This document shows positions 56,761-64,000 of a stretch of 64,000 nucleotides of DNA, piece after piece. This stretch comes from Tribonema minus (lineage: Eukaryota; Sar; Xanthophyceae; Tribonematales; Tribonemataceae). Under the pieces are notes generated by a model that saw nothing but the letters and a program-made list of their open reading frames with translations, ran no database searches and was not told where the DNA came from. The translations under genes and the position numbers were made by a program. The stretch spans positions 91,588 through 155,587 of the forward strand of contig JAFCMP010000152.1 of assembly GCA_017506865.1 (NCBI GenBank), in the 5' to 3' direction. The first letter of the stretch is position 1. The number at the start of each line of letters is the position of its first letter.

Positions 56761-58622
56761 GGTGCTGGCCCAGTAGATTCGTGCCGCTGAAGCGTGGGGG
56801 TGAATGGAAGCGCACAGTGCCGCCTGAGCTTGCAGCCTTGAGTTCACAAGGCGCCGTGGCGGCAACCACAGCGGCTGCTGAACACGGTCATTCTACAATG
56901 TCGGGGGCGCAGAGGCCACGCAACATAGCTGGCATGCTTTGAGTCATGACCACTGACGGGGTCACCTGCATGCTCCTGAGGTTTACTGGGTCGGCCCTTA
57001 TGGACGGCTGTCATGCACGCACTTGGCTGCGGTGCCGAACTCTGTCTTGTTGCACGAAACAAACGCTGGACTATATCGGCCAACACATAATGAAGCTTCC
57101 AGACACTTCCTGTGCCAACACCGCGTCTTTGCTAGCGTGAATCGCCCGATGTCTCAATGATGGGATGTTCTCGCATCGCTCATGTTGGCTCGGATGACCC
57201 CCAGAGCCTGTTGAGATGACAGCAGCTCATAGCGAGCGTACACCTGCGGCAGGCTTAATTATAGCGTTGTCCACTGTGTTTGCAACCACCAGGGGCTGGC
57301 TTGCGCACGCGGTGTCGCCCATTCTCATTGGTCAGCTAGCCTACATAATGATGCACGCAAGCATGCTGACACGAATGAGCCAACCCCTTAAACAATGCAA
57401 GCAGCCAGCAGGCTCGCACACAGTTGGCAGCAGAACAGGATACAAAAATGACAACAACGCACTGCGGACCATGCATTCACAGGCTGGAGTGCACCACTGC
57501 TGCCCTCAGCATACACACCAAGAGAGCCTTTCACCAAGACAACTCTGAACAGTAACCTTAGCCAGGGACACAAAACGCGCACAGCTGCTACTGCCTGTGC
57601 GCCACAACAGGTGTAGTCACTTCAGGAATTCATCTAGCGCATTGCCATGCTGCCAGCCGCCAATGTGCATGGCCTGCTGGCTGCACATGTCTGTAAAAGC
57701 TCGCCATGTGTCCTGTCAGCCTGGCTTGTAAGCGGTAGAGGAGGTCGCTGTATACCGGTCTACCGGCCAGTGCTGGAGCGTAACTGAGCCTTGGGAAGTA
57801 CATTGCAGACATAGTACAAATTGTCAACAGGAGGAGGCAGCGAAGGAGGAGCCGCTGGCGGAGCGGCGGCGCGGAAGGCGAGGATGCACAGGGGACACTG
57901 AGGGCACAGCAGCACCGCACGCTCAACCTGTCGGCCTGGCTACAGCCGAGGACTAGAGAGCGGATTTTCGCTCCACCGCGGGCCTGAGGCGAACAAGGCC
58001 AGACACGCAGCGTGGGTCGCCGGTGTAAGCAAGTAAGCCTCGCATTGATATTGCTAAAGCTACCTACGCACACAGCGACATCGGCCGAAGCACAAAAAGG
58101 GCAAACTAAAAAAACTAAAAAAAAAAAAAAGAAAACATCAGACGATATCGCCGTCGACGGATCGGGAAGGGGGAACCTAGGGCACACTGGATCGCAGGGC
58201 AGTAGATAGCAGTTCACCAGATTAAGGTTTGAACGCTTGCTGACCAGCTTGATTTGCAGCCGCACAAGGGACCTCGCCTGGCAGAGACTGACTGCATTCA
58301 GCACACGCACAGACACGACAGGACCACGACACTGCAGCGGCAAGGACACGAATTGCACAGCATTGCATTCAACCTAGCTGCCTTGTGTTGGTCAGAGGCA
58401 GAGAGCTTGAGCACACCGACTCGTTCCACCACCGCTCGTTTCACGACGGCGGGAAAAGCACCTCACCAGATAAACCAGAGCAGGGAGTGATCTTGAACTG
58501 GTAGTGGTATAGCTGTGCAGGGACGTGTTCGCGGTAGGCAGCCGCGCTTTCGAGATCGAGCCTGGGCTCTTTTTTTTTTTTTTTTTTTTTTCTCTCGCCC
58601 CTCAAAGTCGCCTTTCAAAGCT
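56761..58622. other. Region between gene 6 and the retroelement ORF
   Basis: Should hold the gene 6 3' UTR and the 5' UTR/promoter of the retroelement; the element's 5' boundary was not located. It contains an A-rich tract at 58107-58133 and a T23 run at 58569-58591. Long frames on the minus strand at 57630-58358 look non-coding. Confidence 0.45.
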
Positions 58623-61600
58623 ATGGCCCTCCACTGGCTTACCAGCCCTACCTCACATGGGGAGGGGTCACCTCTGAAACGCAAACGGGAACAGCGCAAC
58701 CACGGGCTGAATACTGGCTTGTGGTGGTGGCAGGTCAAAGCTGCACGCCAATCTGACACACGCCGCAGACGCCGCCATGGTGTTGGCCGTTGGGTACGCC
58801 TAGTGATACCGCCGCCGCCACCGATCCCGGGCCCGCCGCCAATCCCGGGCCCGCCGCCGATCCCGGGCCCGCCGCCGATCCCGGGCCCGCCGCCGATACC
58901 GGGCCCCCCGCCGATACCGGGCCCGCCGCCGATACCGGGCCCACCGCCGATACCGGGCCCGCCGCCGATACCGGACCCGCCACCGATACCCGGCCCGCCA
59001 CCACCTCAGCTGATGGCCCAGAGCTCTAGACCGCGGCCGATGCCAGAGGTGCCAGTGTGCAGTCAGGTTGCAGAGCTGTGCAGAAGCATGCGCAGACTAC
59101 ACTTGTCGTCAGCCGACTCGGACGAGCCTCAGGGCAGTGGCAGCCACGCGCACGTCAAGAAGCGCCGCCGCCATCTGTCTAGCCCAGGTGCCGCTAATCA
59201 CTGTGACAGGGGATGCTCACAGACGAAGCGCCCGCGGCATCAGCCTGCCAGTGACTCGGAGTCTCAAGCGGCGAGTTTACGGGAGGCACTGCCGCCAGCA
59301 GCGATGATTGTACTGAGCTTGGTGGTACTACCGCCACCAGCGGCAAATAAACGCCGTCGGGCGACACTGCCGCCGGATTCACCAGTAGCGACAACGCCAA
59401 TGCCAAAACGACGTTCGCGGCGGAAAACGCCTTTAGTGACGGCTGCCACTGCCGCACCAGCGGCGGGGCCCGCACCGGCCAACCCGGTGGTTGCACAGCC
59501 ACGGACGACTGTCACAGCCGCCGCTGCATGCGGTCGCAAGGTTACCTCCGGCTTAACGGCGGCGGCAACGCCACGTGCGGCAGACATGGTGCCAAAACCA
59601 CCGGCAGGCGCTGCCGCATCAGATGGCCAACGCGGGGCAGCTGCATCCCGGCGGGGTCGGCGTCGCGGCGCCAGCGCCGGGCCGCCCCCGGGACGCCTCG
59701 GAAGCATTGGCAGCATCAACCGCCCAGAGTCGCCGTCTGGCAAACTGAGTGCGCTGGCAAAGGCGGTCACCACGACCGTGCCCGTACCGATGGAAGTTGG
59801 CGAACCTACCAGTGGGCCAGCGGGTCACCAGAGACGGATCACGTCGCGGCCTTCGCAGCCAGCTAGCAGCGGCGCCTCTCCCCAGTGGCATCCCGGTCCT
59901 CAGCCGATGGAGGTCACCGCAGCGGAAACCTCATGTACTGCAGACATGGTGACAACAGCACCAGCGGCCGCAGCGGCTGCTGCACCGGGCGGCGAACGTG
60001 GGGCGGCTGCACCCCGGCGGGGTCGGCGCCGCGCCAGCGCCCAAAGCACTGGCAGCGTCACCCGTCCAGAGCCACAGTCTGGCGGTGCGCTGGCAAAGCC
60101 GGTCACCGTGACCATGCCTGTACCGATGGAAGTTGGCGAACCTGGGCCGGCGGGTCACCAGAGACGAATCACGTCCCGGTCTTTGCAGCCAGCTGGCAGC
60201 GGCGCCTCTCTGTCAGGCGGCAGCGTCACCTCTGACGGTAACAGTCGCAACGGGCACCCAATATCCGGCATCACCGCTATGACAGTTTTGGCGCCCGCCA
60301 AGACACCCGCTGCCAACCGGAAGGTCAATATCCCGGGGCTGGACTGCCGCATGTGCGACAAGTTCATAGTGCGAGCAAATCCTCGGGCCCCGGGAAAGAA
60401 TTGCCCAGCGGCACACGCATGTGCACACCAGCGCACGCGCCACACAGGGAAAGGGAAGCAATTTGCAGAACTGCATGTTCAGCTTTTCCTAGACCACCGA
60501 CCAATATGCGGCGGCCTGGAGCAGGTCTGCGATGGGTGCGGCAACCTCTTCATCAGACGCACAGCAGCAAGCGCCACGACACCATCTGGTGATCTAGGGG
60601 CCCTGGACCAGTGCGACGTGTGGCGCTGCGCCGACTGCCTCGCAGGCCCGGTCGCCGCGACAGCATGCACACTGTCAGGCTGTGACCGTGCATCAGGCCA
60701 TGATCACATTGCTGACATACACACCCGACCAACGACATGCGCGGCGGCAGCGGGTGGTGCAGCTGTTGGTGGGGGGAATAGCCTGAAGCCAACAGCCGCG
60801 CTGCTCGCCGCCGCTAGCAAATGTGGTCCCATACGCAAAATCCTCGGATGCGAGCACCTGGGGGTAGACCCCAGGCAAGCCCATGCATCTACGTTGGACG
60901 GTGTGGCAGATGCGCCGCTGCCGAGACTGACCCGGAGCAGCACAATGGGTGTGCTGCCTGGCGAAAGTCGTGCTAGCGATAGCGGCGCAACGATGTCAAG
61001 CAACGATCGTGTGCCCAGCACACCTGGCAGTGCCGCAGCTGCTGTCGCAGCGGGCGCTCAGTCTAGCGAATGCCCCAGGGACCCGACGGGATCACACTGG
61101 CAAGGCCTGCTGGGGGCGGCTGGCGCACTCGCGCGCAGGGTACGTGCACTGGCCCTTGCCCCCAATCGGGCACGCGTCACGGTGCTTTGCGCTTGGCCGA
61201 CGGGTACCAAGCTTGGACCCTTCCGCACGTCACGCCGACTGCATATGCGGCCGGCGCCCAGCGACGCGCCAGCAACACAGACCCTGCTGGGCCGGACTTC
61301 CTGCGCACCGCTGGCGAGTCAGATGCATGACCTGACGGTCACGTTCAGCTTGCTCTCCCTCCGAGAAGAAGGTAATGACCTGGCAACGGTGTTTGACCAA
61401 CTCTCCCTTAGGGAACCGGTCGTTGCCAGGTCGCCTCGCCAGCCAGCCGGGAAACGTGGTGAGTCAGACGTAACGCAGGCTGGTGATAACAGCACCCACG
61501 CAACAATGACCGAGACAGCACCTGTCACGGCTATGGTTGCCAGTGGAAAGCGCAGTCGACGCAGAGGTAAACACAGACGGCGGACGCAGGAGCGACAGGC

Positions 61601-63548
61601 CCAGTGCGACAATTCTCGTGCACCCCTGGCACCAGCCACCACACCGCCGAGGGGCGGTGCCTCTGCCCCCTCAGCACCAATATCCGGGCCGGCGAAGGTC
61701 ACCACCGTGACGGTGGCGACCCGGATACCCTCAACCGTGTGCCATACAGTCACCGTGGAGGAGCAGCAAGACGCGCTGGCAAAAGCCACCAACTATGGTT
61801 TTTCCACTTGGCACACGGGCCTGCAGGCACTCCACAAACAGGCGCTTGGGGAAAACACAGCGACGCTAGCACGTGGTGGGGAGCTTCGCCCCGTGAGCAA
61901 CGTGGGCAACGGCAACTGCCTGATTCATACAGCTCTACACGGCATAGGCAGCGTCGCAGTTGAGCACGGACTGCCGGCCCCAGCACTGGTGATTGCCATG
62001 CGAGAGGCACTGCTGGACGGGATGGTGGCATACGTCACGCAGGGGGCGGGCAAACAAGGGGCCAGCATGTCATCGATGCGTCAACTGACCGCGCATGCAG
62101 CAGCCCAACCTGCGTGTACACGTGAACAATTCGACACGTACGGGACACGCGCTCGCTGCCTCGCAATCGAGTACGGCACAAATGAAACGGACAGCGCGGA
62201 CAGCGGGCACACGCTCCTGCTGCAACGCCTACAGGAAGAGGGCGTGTGGGGACGGCCCCTCGGTTTGTCTGTGTGGGCCATTGTTGCAGCGGTCTACGCG
62301 GTCTCGGTGACGGTGTGGCAGGCCGAGCCTCAGGCCACTGGCAGCACGCAAAAATCAACAGGGCTGGTGCTGGCACAACTGATGGGGCTGCCAGCGGTAT
62401 TCGCACCGGTAACTCCAGCTCAGCCTGACTGCCATCTGGATGTGCTGTGGACGCCGCCTGGGCTATATACAAATGTGGGACACTTTGAACTGCTTGTCGC
62501 CCCTGCGGCAGCTCCGCCCTTGCCAACCACTATGACAGCGTCGGCGACCACTCAAGCTCACAGCACCCACATCACGGCTCCGAGTCGGACACAGCCCCGT
62601 ACTGCGCTACAGTTGCCACAGCAGCATGAGCCACTGAGGTGTCCTTTATGCACACTGGCATTTTGGCAGCTTGGTCAGAAAGAGGACAGCAAACAGCGAG
62701 GCAAACTGTCAGCTGCGAGCCGCATGGCACCGGTAGTGGCCCACTTCAACGGTGGTAGCTGCACGAGGTCGATGCTGAACCCTGAGGCGAGCACATCACA
62801 CTGTCAGCAAAATCTGGCGGCAGCATACGCCAAGGGCATCCGGCAGCAGGTTGATCACGACCCATCCGGTGACCGTGCCCCTTCAGGCAGCAGTACCTGC
62901 AACACTGGGGCACACCATGCCAAGCGTGTGCAGGAGATGAGCACCATGTATGGTTGCACGGCAGAAGACTTCCTACGGGCGGTAAGGAAGCTGAGTGCAT
63001 GCACAGGTGCCTGCGGTCTGGTCCATATGTCAGCCAGCGCGGGGCAGAGGCAATGCGCGCTGACCTCGCCATGCCACACGTGTCGACGGAATGGAAGCGC
63101 CCCCACGCGCGCACGCCCGGCAGTACCCCCGGGCCAGTCCGAGGGCGGGGGTGCGGGTAGCGACGGCGCGGCCGCGGCGGCGGGGGCTGCCGCAGCGACA
63201 CCTCCAAAGCCACCGGCGGTGCCGGCTAGTGGCGCTGCCAACTCAAAGTCCAGCAAGAAACGCCCGGCGGCCACGGCAACCGGCGCGCAACGCCGGCGCC
63301 GAACGGCAGCTGCTGCGGCACCGCCTGGCAGCGCCGGCAGCCGCACTCAGTCTAACAGCCTAAGGCTGCAGGACAGCAGCCCCCCCCACGGGACGGCCGT
63401 GGGATGGGCGGACATGGACTTGGACCCGCCGGACGATGCCGCGTCACCGCCCCCCCGACCACCACCACCAGTGGCAGGCCCTCAAAGCCCCAGTCACGAG
63501 CATCCTGGCTTGGGACCTCTCGACGCCCTCGGTCGTCCACGCACTTGA
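58623..63548 (+). CDS. Retroelement ORF1: Gag-like protein with zinc-finger-like clusters and OTU cysteine protease
   Basis: Start 58623 is preferred over in-frame 58515, which would translate the T23 run into poly-Phe. 1641 codons. N-terminus: basic segment, then ~12 IPGPPP-type repeats (58809-59010). Next come basic Ala/Pro-rich sequence and a ~100-residue internal duplication (about 59580-59880 and 59940-60220, sharing VPMEVGEP and GHQRRITSR). A Cys/His-rich region follows (CRMC at residue 575, through CDGCGNLF, WRCADCLAG and DRASGHDHI, to ~60.73 kb). The OTU-like domain has catalytic Cys1099 in NVGNGNCLIHTALHGI and candidate His1287 in GHFELLV; the usual Asp of DGNC is absent. A C2HC-like finger follows (CPLC at 1340, H1374, C1380), then CTGACGLVH, a basic KKRPAATATGAQRRRR patch, and a Pro-rich end. 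OTU domains cleave ubiquitin-like or self-polyprotein bonds; in retroelements their role is unclear. Confidence 0.75.
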   Translation: MALHWLTSPTSHGEGSPLKRKREQRNHGLNTGLWWWQVKAARQSDTRRRRRHGVGRWVRLVIPPPPPIPGPPPIPGPPPIPGPPPIPGPPPIPGPPPIPGPPPIPGPPPIPGPPPIPDPPPIPGPPPPQLMAQSSRPRPMPEVPVCSQVAELCRSMRRLHLSSADSDEPQGSGSHAHVKKRRRHLSSPGAANHCDRGCSQTKRPRHQPASDSESQAASLREALPPAAMIVLSLVVLPPPAANKRRRATLPPDSPVATTPMPKRRSRRKTPLVTAATAAPAAGPAPANPVVAQPRTTVTAAAACGRKVTSGLTAAATPRAADMVPKPPAGAAASDGQRGAAASRRGRRRGASAGPPPGRLGSIGSINRPESPSGKLSALAKAVTTTVPVPMEVGEPTSGPAGHQRRITSRPSQPASSGASPQWHPGPQPMEVTAAETSCTADMVTTAPAAAAAAAPGGERGAAAPRRGRRRASAQSTGSVTRPEPQSGGALAKPVTVTMPVPMEVGEPGPAGHQRRITSRSLQPAGSGASLSGGSVTSDGNSRNGHPISGITAMTVLAPAKTPAANRKVNIPGLDCRMCDKFIVRANPRAPGKNCPAAHACAHQRTRHTGKGKQFAELHVQLFLDHRPICGGLEQVCDGCGNLFIRRTAASATTPSGDLGALDQCDVWRCADCLAGPVAATACTLSGCDRASGHDHIADIHTRPTTCAAAAGGAAVGGGNSLKPTAALLAAASKCGPIRKILGCEHLGVDPRQAHASTLDGVADAPLPRLTRSSTMGVLPGESRASDSGATMSSNDRVPSTPGSAAAAVAAGAQSSECPRDPTGSHWQGLLGAAGALARRVRALALAPNRARVTVLCAWPTGTKLGPFRTSRRLHMRPAPSDAPATQTLLGRTSCAPLASQMHDLTVTFSLLSLREEGNDLATVFDQLSLREPVVARSPRQPAGKRGESDVTQAGDNSTHATMTETAPVTAMVASGKRSRRRGKHRRRTQERQAQCDNSRAPLAPATTPPRGGASAPSAPISGPAKVTTVTVATRIPSTVCHTVTVEEQQDALAKATNYGFSTWHTGLQALHKQALGENTATLARGGELRPVSNVGNGNCLIHTALHGIGSVAVEHGLPAPALVIAMREALLDGMVAYVTQGAGKQGASMSSMRQLTAHAAAQPACTREQFDTYGTRARCLAIEYGTNETDSADSGHTLLLQRLQEEGVWGRPLGLSVWAIVAAVYAVSVTVWQAEPQATGSTQKSTGLVLAQLMGLPAVFAPVTPAQPDCHLDVLWTPPGLYTNVGHFELLVAPAAAPPLPTTMTASATTQAHSTHITAPSRTQPRTALQLPQQHEPLRCPLCTLAFWQLGQKEDSKQRGKLSAASRMAPVVAHFNGGSCTRSMLNPEASTSHCQQNLAAAYAKGIRQQVDHDPSGDRAPSGSSTCNTGAHHAKRVQEMSTMYGCTAEDFLRAVRKLSACTGACGLVHMSASAGQRQCALTSPCHTCRRNGSAPTRARPAVPPGQSEGGGAGSDGAAAAAGAAAATPPKPPAVPASGAANSKSSKKRPAATATGAQRRRRTAAAAAPPGSAGSRTQSNSLRLQDSSPPHGTAVGWADMDLDPPDDAASPPPRPPPPVAGPQSPSHEHPGLGPLDALGRPRT
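58809..59010 (+). repeat. 18-bp tandem repeat encoding IPGPPP
   Basis: About 11-12 units of CCGATACCGGGCCCGCCG with CCC/ATA and GGG variants. The period of six codons keeps the retroelement ORF open. Confidence 0.93.
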
Positions 63549-64000
63549 CCAGACCAATGAGGCGGATCTACTGCTGCTACGGTTCACCACGACTGCCAAC
63601 CCCTTCCGCACTCAGCTGCAGTGCACCCAGTGGGCACGGCTAGTGGAGCACGCCACACGACTACTGGCGGACGCCACAGACAGTGCACGTGAGGCGGCAC
63701 GGGTGCGCCTCCACCATGGTGCCGGGGCGTTTGCTCATCAGGTTTCTCAGACTCTAGTGCAGCGCGGCTACAGGCTGCTGCACCTGCTAGCAGCAATGGC
63801 CTTTGGTAGGCAACCGGAGGGAACCGGTATGCCGCCTGCGGCCCGGCTGGCAGCGTTGCTGTCTGGGCGACTTTGCGGAGCTACTGAGAAAGACGCTGTC
63901 AGCAGCAGACGGCGCTGCGGGCCCCCAAACCAAACAACGCAGCTAGGCGTCGCCCAAACGAACTCTTCGACGCCGACTGGACGGAGGCTGACCCAGGCAG
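63364..64000 (+). CDS. Retroelement second ORF, overlapping ORF1 and running off the window
   Basis: Frame +1 relative to ORF1 is open from 63364 to the window end; its first ATG is 63436, giving a 113-bp overlap with ORF1. It reads protein-like (ALKAPVTSILAWDLSTPSVV, WARLVEHATRLLADATDSAR, VSQTLVQRGYRLLHLLAAMA). Near 63.9 kb a third frame becomes more protein-like (PNELFDADWTEADPG), hinting at a further shift or decay. C8 at 63380-63387 and C7 at 63450-63456 are possible slippage or indel sites. No conserved domain was recognised in the visible part. Confidence 0.5.

Larger units (their letters stand above)
58500..64000 (+). mobile_element. Probable OTU-protease-bearing retroelement, 5' part (Dualen/RandI-like candidate)
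   Basis: One very long intronless ORF with Cys/His clusters, basic patches and an OTU-type protease, followed by an overlapping second ORF, contrasts with the intron-rich genes around it. Dualen/RandI non-LTR elements of Chlamydomonas are known to carry a cysteine protease (OTU) with APE and RLE endonucleases, RT and RNase H. Assignment is inference, since RT would lie beyond the window. The 5' limit is approximate. No target-site duplication or LTR was identified. Confidence 0.6.

Noticed and set aside
57630..58358. 242-residue minus-strand frame with a poly-Phe stretch
   Set aside because: Arises opposite an A-rich tract; no recognisable domain and no partner exons.
1..64000. tRNA, rRNA or other structured RNA genes
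   Set aside because: No cloverleaf or rRNA-like sequence was recognised by eye; small RNAs could have been missed.

Overview
This window is nuclear DNA from a GC-rich eukaryote, most likely a photosynthetic, flagellated microalga. Genes are split by long spliceosomal introns (mostly GT-AG, several GC-AG). Gene content includes a SWI/SNF subunit, a Ski2 RNA helicase, a CFAP97-like candidate cilium protein and a methyltransferase-like protein with a possible plastid-lumen presequence. Short interstitial TTAGGG arrays are scattered through introns. The species cannot be fixed from the sequence; a haptophyte or similar alga is only a guess.

Layout. (1) 1-6484 (+): 3' part of an EF-hand protein gene. 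(2) 7949-18997 (+): complete SWI3/SMARCC-type gene, SWIRM then SANT then coiled coil, 12 phase-consistent exons. (3) 20629-41006 (-): complete SKI2-type DEVH helicase gene, about 22 exons over 20 kb. (4) 41289-44459 (+): ankyrin-repeat/zinc-ribbon gene, divergent from SKI2 with 282 bp between starts. (5) 46049-51037 (-): CFAP97-like/IQ-motif gene, convergent with gene 4. (6) 51299-56760 (+): SAM-methyltransferase-like gene, divergent from gene 5 with 261 bp between starts. (7) about 58.5 kb to the window end (+): 5' part of a probable OTU-protease-carrying retroelement, perhaps Dualen/RandI-like. It has a 1641-aa ORF1 and an overlapping second ORF that runs off the window.

The most striking feature is in the introns. 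Next to many exons lie one to seven truncated, degenerate copies ('echoes') of that same exon edge together with its splice site, usually 115-190 bp apart. Donor-side echoes copy the exon's 3' end plus donor; acceptor-side echoes copy the acceptor plus the exon's 5' end. They occur in at least four genes on both strands (EF-hand, SKI2, ankyrin, methyltransferase), sometimes on both sides of one exon, and are often interleaved with TTAGGG repeats. Frame and phase continuity identify the copy that is probably used. This looks like intron growth by repeated tandem duplication of exon-intron junctions, together with shared donor-proximal sequence words.

Exon models were built by eye from reading-frame continuity, splice dinucleotides and phase matching; no transcript or database evidence was available. 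Three coding exons each appear to lack one base relative to their expected frame, which may be assembly error or real mutation.
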